Source: JAIXWP01 sp965247015
Lineage (GTDB): Bacteria > Bacteroidota > Bacteroidia > Flavobacteriales_D > Sanyastnellaceae
Length of the DNA stretch: 64,000 nucleotides
Direction: 5' to 3'
Assembly: GCA_965247015.1 (NCBI GenBank)
Contig: CBDFGG010000001.1
Location: 124,001-188,000 of the forward strand
Shown: piece after piece, positions 17,002-24,988 of the stretch
Position numbering within the stretch: the stretch's first letter is position 1
Layout: each line of letters starts with the position of its first letter
The notes under the pieces: model-generated
Databases searched by the model: none
Told to the model about the DNA's origin: nothing
What the model saw: only the letters and a program-made list of their open reading frames with translations
Position numbers and translations under genes: made by a program

Positions 17002-18228
17002 TTAGTACGTGTACGTCAACGAACTCATTTTACGTTCGTCGAAGATTTCATTTGCAATATTGAGAAGCTCCGAACTCGTAATTTTTTCAACGGATTTGAA
17101 AACATCTTCGAGTGAGTCGATACGGTCAAAAAGCATCAGACTTTTTCCCAGATTAAACATAATTGCTCCACCACTATCTTGCGCTAATGCAATTTGTCCA
17201 ATGATTTGCTTTTTCGCATCGTGAAGTTGACGCGTGCTGAGTGCCTTGTCTGTCAACGCTTTCAGTTCTTTCCAAATCAATGTTTGACTTTTATCTAGAT
17301 TAGATTTATCCGTTCCGAGATAAATAGAAAAAATACCGGTATCAGAAAACGGTGCATAAGTAGAGTCGATGTGATAAGCGATACCGTGCTTTTCACGAAT
17401 ATTTAAACTCAAGCGATTATTCATCGCGGGGCCACCAAGAATATTGTTTAAAAGTGATAGGCCGGGTCTTTTTTTGTCCTTGTAGGAATACGCCTTGGTA
17501 CCCATTACCAAATGTACTTGGTGGATGTCTTTCTTCTCAGTCTTATTAAATGCCTTATAGCCCTTAAAAGCTGTTCTAATGATCGGACTGTCAGGTAATG
17601 AATACCCACCAATATGCTTTTCTAAAAGTGCCTTTAGTTTCTCTAAATCAATTTTACCAGCAGAAGCAAAAATGATATTGGAAGCAGTAAAGTTTCTTTT
17701 TCTAAAGCGGATAAGATCTTTGCTCTTGAATCTTTTTAATGACTCTTCGGTTCCTAAAATAGTTCTTCCAATGGGATGGTCCTTGAACAGATACGCATCG
17801 AATTCCTCAAAGATCATTTCTGATGGACTGTCTTTATAGGAATTGATTTCATCAAGAATAACTTCTTTTTCCTTTACTATTTCTTTGTCAGGAAATGTTG
17901 CGTTGAAAGTAATATCAGCGATGAGCTCAATAGAACGCTCATAATGTTCGCGAAGGAAACTCGCGTGAACCCAAGTCTCTTCTTTTGCAGTAAAAGCATT
18001 GATCTCACCTCCTACAGCATCAAGTCTGCTGAGGATGTGAAACGTTTTTCGATTTTTAGTGCCTTTGAAAAATCCATGTTCCATGAAGTGCGCGAGGCCG
18101 TGCTCATTCTCTTCTTCATCTCTTGATCCCGTGCCGATATGAATACCACAATGGGCCACGTCTCTATCGAGGGGTTGATGCACTACTCTGACTCCGTTGG
18201 AGAGGGTAAAAATGATTGGTTCTACCAT
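17002..18228 (-). CDS. M16 family zinc metallopeptidase (processing-peptidase-like)
   Basis: The 408-residue protein has the inverted zinc motif HFMEH at residues 47-51 and a Glu in EVILDEINSYKDSP (about 120-130) as the third ligand. The second half (from about 215) is the inactive M16 C-terminal domain with RLSLNIREKHGIAYHIDSTY. The length and active site fit the pitrilysin-type beta subunit of processing peptidases. No signal peptide is seen, so it is probably cytosolic. It lies 34 bases downstream of the 25-residue repeat gene. Confidence 0.92.
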   Translation of the reverse strand: MVEPIIFTLSNGVRVVHQPLDRDVAHCGIHIGTGSRDEEENEHGLAHFMEHGFFKGTKNRKTFHILSRLDAVGGEINAFTAKEETWVHASFLREHYERSIELIADITFNATFPDKEIVKEKEVILDEINSYKDSPSEMIFEEFDAYLFKDHPIGRTILGTEESLKRFKSKDLIRFRKRNFTASNIIFASAGKIDLEKLKALLEKHIGGYSLPDSPIIRTAFKGYKAFNKTEKKDIHQVHLVMGTKAYSYKDKKRPGLSLLNNILGGPAMNNRLSLNIREKHGIAYHIDSTYAPFSDTGIFSIYLGTDKSNLDKSQTLIWKELKALTDKALSTRQLHDAKKQIIGQIALAQDSGGAIMFNLGKSLMLFDRIDSLEDVFKSVEKITSSELLNIANEIFDERKMSSLTYTY

Positions 18229-18262
18229 ACAATTAGAAAGTGTAAAGGTAGGGTGACTTTAA

Positions 18263-18670
18263 TTAATCAGGAGAAATTCGATGCATATCATTGTTGTTTG
18301 CATCGATTTCATTTTTGACTTCTCGAATCTTCAATGCGACCTTGGCCATGTCCGGTAGATTGTTTTGAAGGAGCCAGATTAGAGCATCCTCATCGTTGTC
18401 GCCTACCCTTGCCATCTTTTCTAGGATATCGTATCCAAAATTCTTTAGCCAAATAAGTGCATTTGGATTTCCTTCCGCACCATTGATGAGTGCCATTAAA
18501 TGAGGGAAGCCATTATCGATAAGCCACTGCCTTGCCTCTGTTTTGTTATTGAGAGCAAAGACGAAGAGGCCGAGTTCAGGATAGCCATTGGTGATGAGCC
18601 AATCGCGAATGTCCCGATTACCGTTAATGGCTTCCGCCCACGCGAGAATTACTTTAGCTGGATATTGCAT
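18263..18670 (-). CDS. Protein made of four and a half 25-residue repeats
   Basis: The 135-residue protein consists largely of a 25-residue unit in register: repeats begin at IRDWLITNGYPEL, ARQWLIDNGFPHL, ALIWLKNFGYDIL and ALIWLLQNNLPDM, and a half-unit precedes the first (VILAWAEAINGNRD). The consensus is A-x-x-W-L-x-x-N-G-Y/F-P-x-L, then about 12 residues with a small/Asn-rich turn. This looks like an alpha-solenoid made of helix pairs. There is no signal peptide and no catalytic motif. I do not recognise the family. Protein binding is the likely role. It shares the strand with the M16 peptidase gene just downstream. Confidence 0.75.
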   Translation of the reverse strand: MQYPAKVILAWAEAINGNRDIRDWLITNGYPELGLFVFALNNKTEARQWLIDNGFPHLMALINGAEGNPNALIWLKNFGYDILEKMARVGDNDEDALIWLLQNNLPDMAKVALKIREVKNEIDANNNDMHRISPD

Positions 18671-18711
18671 TTGTGGTTGCTAATATCCGATAAGACGTTG
18701 AAAACAGAAAA

Positions 18712-19248
18712 CTATTGTTTCTTGGCCATGTGATAAGTCGGTCTTTCTTCAATGGTTGTCTTTTTCATTACGATTCTGAATGAATGATCTTGATCGTTGA
18801 CTTCACTGATAATAGTGCCGTCTTCGGAAACGGAGCGATAGCAATCGCAGTCGTTGGTGCTTTCAAAATAAAACCCACTAGGATTACAAATTAATCGAAG
18901 ATAGGTATCGAGTCCATCTCGTCCGGCAACGCCGTTGGGACGACCTTGCTCTCCTCTGCGGATATTGATTTCATAAGTCCCGTACCAGTATTCATTTGAA
19001 TTAATGAAATACTCGAATTCATAGATTCCAGGATATGAGCGATAGAACTCGCCGAAAAATGGATTAGTTGGAACGGATGGGTTGTTGTCCCAATATGAAT
19101 ATGGCTGATAATAGTCGTAGTCTATTCCGAAAAATGCTTTACCATCACGGCCGTCTGGCCCGTAGTCGGTGTCGTAGATGATACAGCTCTGAAGTTGGAT
19201 GATTCCAAGAAGTGCAATGATCCAAGTGTAAATGTTCAAGCGTTTCAT
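18712..19248 (-). CDS. Tyr-rich lipoprotein of unknown function
   Basis: The ATG at 19248 is chosen because it opens a lipoprotein signal (MKRLNIYTWIIALLGIIQLQSC); the open frame upstream lacks signal character. Directly after the lipid Cys is a short collagen-like run, GPDGRDGKA, as in other Bacteroidota outer-membrane lipoproteins. The rest is rich in Tyr, Phe and Asn, and contains CDCYRSVSEDG and an ending with basic residues. No known domain is recognised. It stands alone between the repeat protein gene and a divergent sigma factor. Confidence 0.75.
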   Translation of the reverse strand: MKRLNIYTWIIALLGIIQLQSCIIYDTDYGPDGRDGKAFFGIDYDYYQPYSYWDNNPSVPTNPFFGEFYRSYPGIYEFEYFINSNEYWYGTYEINIRRGEQGRPNGVAGRDGLDTYLRLICNPSGFYFESTNDCDCYRSVSEDGTIISEVNDQDHSFRIVMKKTTIEERPTYHMAKKQ

Positions 19249-19445
19249 AGTCGAAAAATTTTCAAGACTCACCCAATGGTCGTGCCATAAAGTTGAACTT
19301 TTCTTTTCCGTAAAATTATTGAAAAACAAAGTCTTATTTAGGAAGCATATTTTTCCTTTAAAAAATCTTTCTTTTTTTATAAAAAATCTGTGACTTTTAT
19401 AATCCGAGGTGTCTTAATGGCGCACTACACCACGGGGCTTGTTTT

Positions 19446-20012
19446 GTGGAATTACTGAACTACGATCAAATATCAGACGAACAATTGGTTCGTCGCGTTG
19501 TAAATGGCCATTCGGAGGAGTTCTCCTACCTCTATGACCGCTATGCGAGTAAAGTGTATCATAAATGCTTATCATTTGTGAAAGACACGAATACTGCGCA
19601 GGATTTGACGCATGATATATTCATCAAATCATTTATTCATCTCGCCCAGTTTAATTTTCAATCCAAATTCAGCACTTGGCTTTACAGCATCACCTACAAC
19701 TATTGTATCGATTTTTTGAAACAATCGAGTAAGATGAGATTAGAGTCTGAAGAGGAAATGCCTGAAATTCCTGATTCGACCGACTTGCGCAATGAGGAAG
19801 AAATCTTGAAGATTGAAGCAGCTAAGCTACAGCAAGTATTAGAGTTCTTACATCCGAAAGACAAGGCCATTCTGTTGATGAAATATCAAGATGACCTAAG
19901 TATTAAAGAGATTCAAGATGTGATGGAGCTCAATGAGAGTGCTGTGAAAATGAGAATTAAGCGAGCTCGAGCAAAGGCCATTGAGTTTTATCATTTAAAC
20001 TTCCCTTCATGA
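19446..20012 (+). CDS. ECF-type RNA polymerase sigma factor
   Basis: The gene starts with GTG at 19446; no ATG is available before region 2. The 188-residue protein shows region 2 (FSYLYDRYASKVYHKCLSFV, TAQDLTHDIFIKSFIHL, STWLYSITYNYCIDFLK) and region 4 (LHPKDKAILLMKYQDDLSIKEI, LNESAVKMRIKRARAKA). It overlaps a tiny downstream gene by ATGA. No membrane anti-sigma factor follows, so control must come from that 50-residue protein or from elsewhere. Confidence 0.92.
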   Translation: MELLNYDQISDEQLVRRVVNGHSEEFSYLYDRYASKVYHKCLSFVKDTNTAQDLTHDIFIKSFIHLAQFNFQSKFSTWLYSITYNYCIDFLKQSSKMRLESEEEMPEIPDSTDLRNEEEILKIEAAKLQQVLEFLHPKDKAILLMKYQDDLSIKEIQDVMELNESAVKMRIKRARAKAIEFYHLNFPS

Positions 20013-20161
20013 AGCACAATCCATTCAAGCAATTTATTGTGGAAGAAAATCTGCCTTCATATGTGAAGCCAAAGGTCATGGCCTCTATTATTAATATGAA
20101 TAAAATATTGAGCAAGATTACACCTGTTCTGGATCAACAAGAAGAATCAGATCAACATTAA
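20009..20161 (+). CDS. 50-residue protein coupled to the ECF sigma gene
   Basis: A short open frame starts with the ATG that overlaps the sigma factor stop (ATGA) and encodes 50 residues beginning MKHNPFKQFIVEENLP and continuing SYVKPKVMASIINMNKIL. The NPF motif, LPxxVK and a helix of the type VMxSIxNM recall small proteins placed after ECF sigma genes in Flavobacteriia. There is no membrane segment or zinc motif. Coding status rests on the overlap and plausible composition. A role as a minimal anti-sigma or accessory factor is inference. Confidence 0.65.
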   Translation: MKHNPFKQFIVEENLPSYVKPKVMASIINMNKILSKITPVLDQQEESDQH

Positions 20162-20227
20162 AATTGTGTAAGAAATTCTGTCTCACTTACCTTTGTTCCT
20201 TAATTATACTACTTAAATAATTTACCA

Positions 20228-21223
20228 ATGTTAAAGCACACTATTGTCGCTGCCTTGCTTGGCGCGGCTACCCTATCTCCCTGGGCGCAATCAGCACCTA
20301 CTGCGGATGAAGAAAAAGCAATGAAAACTCTTGCAGCTCCTAAAGACTCAACAAAATGGACCAAGGGTACAACGATCGGATTCAACAACACTTTCACGTA
20401 TTTGAGCCAATGGGCAGCGGGTGGTAACAACTCTATCAGCACCACTGGACTTCTTTCTACTTACAGAAATTACAGAAATGGAAAAAATGCATGGGACAAC
20501 TCTTTAGATATGGCCTATGGTATTCTGCTTCAAGGTTTGGACTCTCGTGCAATTAAGACAGATGATAAGCTTGATATAACTTCAAAATATGGAAGACAAG
20601 CAAGTCAGAAATGGTTTTATGCAGCACTTTTAAACTTCAAGACACAGTTTGCTCCAGGTTACTCTCCATTAGCGACAGGTATTCCTGATTACAATAATAA
20701 GATTTCAGATTTGATGGCGCCAGGATGGACACTATTCTCTCTGGGTATGGACTATAAGCCAAATGATAAATTCACTGCTTTCATATCTCCGGTTACATAC
20801 CGTGGAATTTTTGTATTGGACCAAGATCTTGCGGATGCAGGTGCATTTGGTGTGAAACGTCAATTCGAAGCAGATGGTATTACCGTAATCAAAGGAAGCG
20901 GTGAAAATCTACGTTCTGAAGTCGGTGCTTATGCGCGTATGCAATACACAACTGACGTTGTTGAAAACGTAAACTTGAAATCGAAGCTTGAATTATTCTC
21001 CAACTATATTGATAATCCTCAGAACGTCGATGTGAGCTGGGAAAATTTAATTTCAATGAAAATCAACAAGTGGATGACCACTACCATTTTCACACACTTG
21101 ATCTACGATGACAACACTCAGATCATCAAAGAAACTGACGAGCTAATAGGCGCTGCAACCAATGTAGGTCCAGGCGTACAGTTCAAGAGCATCATCGGTA
21201 TCGGATTGAGCTGGCAGCTGTAA
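20228..21223 (+). CDS. DUF3078 outer-membrane-type protein
   Basis: The 331-residue protein has a signal peptide (MLKHTIVAALLGAATLSPWAQS) and the DUF3078 signature FNNTFTYLSQWAAGGNNSIS, with RNYRNGKNAWDNSLDMAYG following. The rest shows alternating beta-strand patterns consistent with a beta-barrel (WFYAALLNFKTQF, FISPVTYRGIFVLDQDLADAG) and ends in GIGLSWQL. The family is common in Bacteroidota, and its molecular function is not established. The repeat block at 21230-21494 begins right after its stop codon. Confidence 0.88.
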   Translation: MLKHTIVAALLGAATLSPWAQSAPTADEEKAMKTLAAPKDSTKWTKGTTIGFNNTFTYLSQWAAGGNNSISTTGLLSTYRNYRNGKNAWDNSLDMAYGILLQGLDSRAIKTDDKLDITSKYGRQASQKWFYAALLNFKTQFAPGYSPLATGIPDYNNKISDLMAPGWTLFSLGMDYKPNDKFTAFISPVTYRGIFVLDQDLADAGAFGVKRQFEADGITVIKGSGENLRSEVGAYARMQYTTDVVENVNLKSKLELFSNYIDNPQNVDVSWENLISMKINKWMTTTIFTHLIYDDNTQIIKETDELIGAATNVGPGVQFKSIIGIGLSWQL

Positions 21224-21229
21224 TCAAGA

Positions 21230-21306
21230 GACAAGGGACAAGGGACAAATGACAAATGACAAGGGACAAATGACAAGGGACAAATGACAAGTTACAAATG
21301 ACAAGT
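21230..21306. repeat. Tandem 7-bp repeats GACAAGG / GACAAAT
   Basis: Eleven contiguous heptamers in strict register: two GACAAGG, two GACAAAT, then alternating GACAAGG and GACAAAT, ending with GACAAGT, TACAAAT and GACAAGT. The first five bases are nearly constant while the last two vary between GG, AT and GT. Confidence 0.92.
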
Positions 21307-21308
21307 GA

Positions 21309-21325
21309 TCTCGGCTTCGCCGAGA
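21309..21325. repeat. Short perfect hairpin between repeat blocks
   Basis: TCTCGGC (21309-21315), loop TTC, GCCGAGA (21319-21325) form a perfect 7-bp stem with a 3-base loop, directly after the first heptamer block. There is no T tract, so it is not an obvious terminator. Confidence 0.75.
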
Positions 21326-21351
21326 ATAACTATACTTGAACTTTTTACCAA

Positions 21352-21414
21352 GAACCAAGAACTCAGAACCAAGAACTCAGAACCAAGAACTCAGAACCAA
21401 GAACCAAGAACCAA
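21352..21414. repeat. Tandem 7-bp repeats GAACCAA / GAACTCA
   Basis: Nine contiguous heptamers: GAACCAA and GAACTCA alternate three times, then GAACCAA appears three times. As in the first block, the unit starts with a constant GAAC and varies at its last three positions. Confidence 0.92.
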
Positions 21415-21459
21415 GCGCCGCCCTGAGCGTTACGTAGCGCTAGCGAAGTATAGCGAAGG

Positions 21460-21494
21460 GAACTAAGAACCAAGAACCAAGAATTAAGAACCAA
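21460..21494. repeat. Second block of the GAACCAA repeat family
   Basis: Five contiguous heptamers: GAACTAA, GAACCAA, GAACCAA, GAATTAA, GAACCAA. The block is separated from the first by 45 bases containing GCGTTACGTAGCGC and two TAGCGAAG copies ten bases apart. Confidence 0.88.
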
Positions 21495-21503
21495 GTACAA
21501 ATA

Positions 21504-21534
21504 AAAAAAGGGCTTTCATTGAAAGCCCTTTTTT
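21504..21534. terminator. Bidirectional terminator
   Basis: AAAAAAGGGCTTTC (21504-21517), loop ATT, GAAAGCCCTTTTTT (21521-21534) make a perfect 14-bp stem with A and T tracts on either side. It serves the convergent DUF3078 and OmpA/TPR genes. Confidence 0.9.
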
Positions 21535-21555
21535 ATTGGAATATTATTTCTGAGA

Positions 21556-23253
21556 TTAGAAGTTCAAGGCATCCTTGAAGTTTCTGAACTCAAGATCTTT
21601 TTGTGCTTTTACAGCTAGAGAACCGTCTTTAGAAACAGCGCTCTTAAGGTTGGTAGCAACTTCAGCAGCGTTATTGCTACGTGCAGCGATAACCGCTCTT
21701 AGATAGTCAGCAAGTGCTGAAGAATCGTTAGAAGCATTGATATCGTTTTGTGCAGTACCGTTGTCTTTGTTCAACAAATGAGCAAGAGCAGTATTGAAAG
21801 TCTTGTAGTTGCTCATGTTGCTAACAGCGCTAGAGTAGTCACCATTTTGGATATGGATAAGTCCTTTGTTGTACTTTGCTTCGTTAGAGCTGCTTTCGTT
21901 CAAGTACTTCATAGCACCAGCGCGATCGCCTTTCAAACGAGTTACAGCACCCATGTTACAACTAGTTTCACTGTTCTTAGCCATTCCGTATGCTTTTGCA
22001 AACTGAGTCTCTGCATCAGCAGTCTTGTTTTGCATGTAGTAAACATAACCTAGGTTATTTGATGCGCGGTAATCAGCATCAGACTTCTTAGCAGCAGACT
22101 GATAGATTGAAGCCTTAGTATTCAAATCTTCAGTCAATGAAGCAGCTTTCAAAGCTTCTTCGTAAGTCAAATTATCTGGATTTGATTTACCAAGAGCAAC
22201 CAATTCAGCATCGCTATAACCTTCAAGATTGTAGTTTACAACGATGGTACAACGACGAAGACTTGGGAAGATATCCTTTTGGATTTCTGTGTAAGTCTTA
22301 CTGATGTTCTTAATTTCTTGCTCACGAGCCTGAAGGTCGCCAGTCTTTTGGAGAATACGAACGATGATATCACGATCGCCGATTGCAGAAGCTTCCATCG
22401 CTTTCTTGAAACCATCCCAGTCTTCACCTTTCGCAGTTACAGACATAAATGGAGTGAACAATGTATCGATTTTAGCTTTCTTCAAACCAGCAAGAATTGC
22501 TGCTTTACCAGCTTCACCACGCTCAGTTGCTAGCTCGTCGTTCAAGAAGATCTCACCTTCTGGAGAAGCGTAAGAAACAAATTGAATGCTTGTTACTACC
22601 ATTTTAGGATTAGCAGCAACTTCAGACATAAAGTTTTGAAGTGCAACAAGGCTTGAATCCTTAAGTGCAGCAGGCTTAATTTTAGATGAGTTGTAGTCGA
22701 ACAAAATTTCAGCAGATTTGCTGAAAGGAAGTGTACGAACGAACTTATCAGACGATGAAACCACTTTGTCATCACCTTTCATAAGGTAAGGAGTAGTAAT
22801 AACACCAACACCGATATTCAACGGCTCGAAATCAGCAGTCTTTGAACCTTTAGAACCGTGGATTCTAAGTTGAAGAGTGCTTTCTTCCATTCCTTCTGCG
22901 TAAGCAATTTTATCTGTGTAAGAGAAGCTTTTTCCTGTTTTGTAAGGAATCACTTCGTAGTTACCCGCAGCTTGTTCGCCTTGGTATCCTTTCATATCGA
23001 ATTTTGCTTCGCTGCTTCCATAAACAAGAACAGGAGTCGCTTCAACTACTACTTTTTTGTGGAAATATTTTTCTGGGAACTTTCCATTGATAGCGAGTTG
23101 GATGCTATCGCCGTGCACTTCTAGTGGGTTTGGAGATGCGCTAGCACCGAGTTCCTCGATGTATTTTTCCATTTTCCCGAGTCCACCGCAAGCAGCGAGC
23201 ATCAGACCAGAAAGTACTGCTACGATCGCTACGTAGAAGTTGTTCTTTTTCAT
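21556..23253 (-). CDS. Lipoprotein with OmpA-like and TPR domains
   Basis: The ATG at 23253 opens a lipoprotein signal (MKKNNFYVAIVAVLSGLMLAAC, lipobox LAAC), giving 565 residues. An N-terminal beta-rich part (about 25-180) is followed by an OmpA-like domain (about 180-355) with ILFDYNSSKIKP, QFVSYASPEGEIFLNDELATERG and a family-typical ending SLRRCTIVVNY. TPR repeats (about 395-520) include YRASNNLGYVYYMQNKTADAE. It is probably anchored in the outer membrane and bound to peptidoglycan. TAGCTTTG at 23303-23296 on the minus strand is a likely promoter -7 element. Confidence 0.82.
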   Translation of the reverse strand: MKKNNFYVAIVAVLSGLMLAACGGLGKMEKYIEELGASASPNPLEVHGDSIQLAINGKFPEKYFHKKVVVEATPVLVYGSSEAKFDMKGYQGEQAAGNYEVIPYKTGKSFSYTDKIAYAEGMEESTLQLRIHGSKGSKTADFEPLNIGVGVITTPYLMKGDDKVVSSSDKFVRTLPFSKSAEILFDYNSSKIKPAALKDSSLVALQNFMSEVAANPKMVVTSIQFVSYASPEGEIFLNDELATERGEAGKAAILAGLKKAKIDTLFTPFMSVTAKGEDWDGFKKAMEASAIGDRDIIVRILQKTGDLQAREQEIKNISKTYTEIQKDIFPSLRRCTIVVNYNLEGYSDAELVALGKSNPDNLTYEEALKAASLTEDLNTKASIYQSAAKKSDADYRASNNLGYVYYMQNKTADAETQFAKAYGMAKNSETSCNMGAVTRLKGDRAGAMKYLNESSSNEAKYNKGLIHIQNGDYSSAVSNMSNYKTFNTALAHLLNKDNGTAQNDINASNDSSALADYLRAVIAARSNNAAEVATNLKSAVSKDGSLAVKAQKDLEFRNFKDALNF

Positions 23254-23396
23254 GCTTAATAAATTTAATAAGGGTTTTATATATAAAAATCGCTGCAAAG
23301 CTAATCAAGCAAGCCTTACAGAAAAAACAAACTGTTAAAATTTAGTATTGTTTATCAACCAAAGTTGTTGAATAAACCAATCTTTTCCAATGACTT

Positions 23397-24356
23397 CTAT
23401 GAATTGACCACCACACCCATCGAGCAAAACTTCTCAACGCGTTGATTTACAAGCTCATTTTTGTCCAGTTTTGACAATTCATTGAGGTGTTGAAGAATGG
23501 TTTTCTTCACTGTATCAAACATTTCAGGTCTATTGGTGTGCGCGCCTCCCAGTGGCTCCGAGATAACCCCATCAATCAATTTATTCTTAAGCATGTCTTC
23601 TGCCGTCAACTTAAGTGCTTTAGCTGCAGTCACTTTATGGTCCCAACTTCTCCAAAGAATTGAAGAGCAAGATTCTGGTGAAATAACACTGTACCAGGTA
23701 TTCTCAAGCATGAGCACTTTGTCTCCAATGCCGATACCCAATGCCCCACCAGAGGCTCCTTCGCCGATAATGATACAAATGATAGGCACTTTGAAGCGCA
23801 TCATTTCGAATAGATTGCGAGCAATTGCTTCACCTTGCCCTCTTTCTTCTGCCTCAAGCCCTGGATAAGCTCCAGGAGTATCGATAAACGTTACAATCGG
23901 CTTATTGAATTTTTCGGCAAGTTTCATCAGGCGAAGTGCTTTGCGATAACCCTCTGGATTGGCCATACCGAAATTGCGATACTGACGCATTTTCGTATTG
24001 ATTCCCTTTTGTTGTCCAATGAACATAACACTGTGTCCATCGAGCATTCCAAATCCACCTACCATCGCCTTATCATCTTTCACTGTACGGTCGCCATGTA
24101 GTTCGATCCACTGATTGTCAGTGATGGCTTCAATATATTGAATGGTATAAGGACGGTCTGGATGTCTGCTCACTTGGACTTTTTGCCAAGCATCGAGATT
24201 GGAATAAATCTCTTTGGTCTTCTCTTCTACTGCTCGCTGGAGATCTGCAATAGCAGTGGACATATCCACTCCAGTCTTCTTTTCACTTTCCTTAAGCTTC
24301 TCAATTTGCTCATTGAGTTCTTTGATTGGAGCTTCAAATTCAAGATATGTAATCAT
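23397..24356 (-). CDS. accA: Acetyl-CoA carboxylase carboxyltransferase subunit alpha
   Basis: The 319-residue protein transfers the carboxyl group from biotin to acetyl-CoA, the first committed step of fatty acid synthesis. Landmarks are the N-terminal helical region (YLEFEAPIKELNEQIEKL), RPYTIQYIEAI, GDRAV-like GDRTVKDDKAMVGGFG, FIDTPGAYPGLEAEERGQGEAIARN, and the oxyanion-hole region IGEGASGGALGIG. It is somewhat separated from rdgB upstream (53 bases) and may have its own promoter or be the last gene of the menaquinone operon. Confidence 0.96.
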   Translation of the reverse strand: MITYLEFEAPIKELNEQIEKLKESEKKTGVDMSTAIADLQRAVEEKTKEIYSNLDAWQKVQVSRHPDRPYTIQYIEAITDNQWIELHGDRTVKDDKAMVGGFGMLDGHSVMFIGQQKGINTKMRQYRNFGMANPEGYRKALRLMKLAEKFNKPIVTFIDTPGAYPGLEAEERGQGEAIARNLFEMMRFKVPIICIIIGEGASGGALGIGIGDKVLMLENTWYSVISPESCSSILWRSWDHKVTAAKALKLTAEDMLKNKLIDGVISEPLGGAHTNRPEMFDTVKKTILQHLNELSKLDKNELVNQRVEKFCSMGVVVNS

Positions 24357-24409
24357 AACTGATCTTTTTAATTCACTTGAAAACAGGGGTGCAAATTAGG
24401 CAAAACCGA

Positions 24410-24988
24410 TTATACCTGACCTAGAATTTTTTTCAACGTTGTCAATGCCTTGCCACGGTGGCTAAGGATGTTCTTTTCCTCAATTGTCATTTGAGCAAAA
24501 CTGCGACTCTGATCCATCGGACAAAAAATGCTATCGTACCCGAAGCCCATGTCGCCTCTCTCCTCTCTGGTGATATGGCCTTCAGCAATTCCCTCGATCA
24601 AGGTTTCTTCACCATCAATGATTAAGCAGATGACGGTTTTGAAGCGAGCGCGTCGATTCAACTCCCCCTTCATAAGCTCGAGCACCTTATGTCTATTGGC
24701 TGTTGAGTCCTTTTGCTCACCGGCAAACCTTGCGGAGTATACCCCAGGCTTACCTCCCAATGCTTCAACTTCCAAACCGGTATCATCGGCAAAGCAATTC
24801 ACTTTATACTTTTCCCAGACATAGCGGGCTTTCATTATTGCGTTGCCTTCAATTGTATCCGCTGTTTCAGGAATTTCTTCATGGCATCCGATGTCAGCTA
24901 ATCCTCTTATGGGCAATCCCCCTAACTTATGCGATACTTCTTCTATCTTATTTTTATTTGCACTTGCAAAAACGAGCAGTCTATTCAT
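24410..24988 (-). CDS. rdgB: XTP/dITP diphosphatase (RdgB/HAM1 family)
   Basis: The 192-residue housecleaning enzyme removes non-canonical purine triphosphates. Motifs are FASANKNKIEEV at the start, CFADDTGLEVEALGGKPGVYSARFAG, and GFGYDSIFCP and SHRGKAL near the end. The ATG at 24988 is chosen; it overlaps the end of menE. It is thus physically tied to the menaquinone operon, though functionally separate. Confidence 0.95.
   Translation of the reverse strand: MNRLLVFASANKNKIEEVSHKLGGLPIRGLADIGCHEEIPETADTIEGNAIMKARYVWEKYKVNCFADDTGLEVEALGGKPGVYSARFAGEQKDSTANRHKVLELMKGELNRRARFKTVICLIIDGEETLIEGIAEGHITREERGDMGFGYDSIFCPMDQSRSFAQMTIEEKNILSHRGKALTTLKKILGQV

Larger units (their letters stand above)
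21224..21555. other. Intergenic region filled with short tandem repeats
   Basis: These 330 bases between two convergent genes contain no gene. They hold, in order, eleven 7-bp units of one family, a small hairpin, nine 7-bp units of a second family, a spacer with TAGCGAAG duplicated, five more units of the second family, and a terminator. Details are given in separate entries. Confidence 0.85.

Noticed and set aside
19390..19445. Possible tRNA upstream of the sigma factor at 19446
   Set aside because: I could not form a cloverleaf or find a T-loop; the GC-richer stretch does not fold as a tRNA.
21230..21494. Possible CRISPR array
   Set aside because: The repeats are 7 bases long and contiguous, with no unique spacers, and no cas genes are nearby.
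23497..23868. 123-codon open frame opposite accA
   Set aside because: It is antisense to highly conserved accA sequence, with low-complexity Ser/Pro-rich translation.
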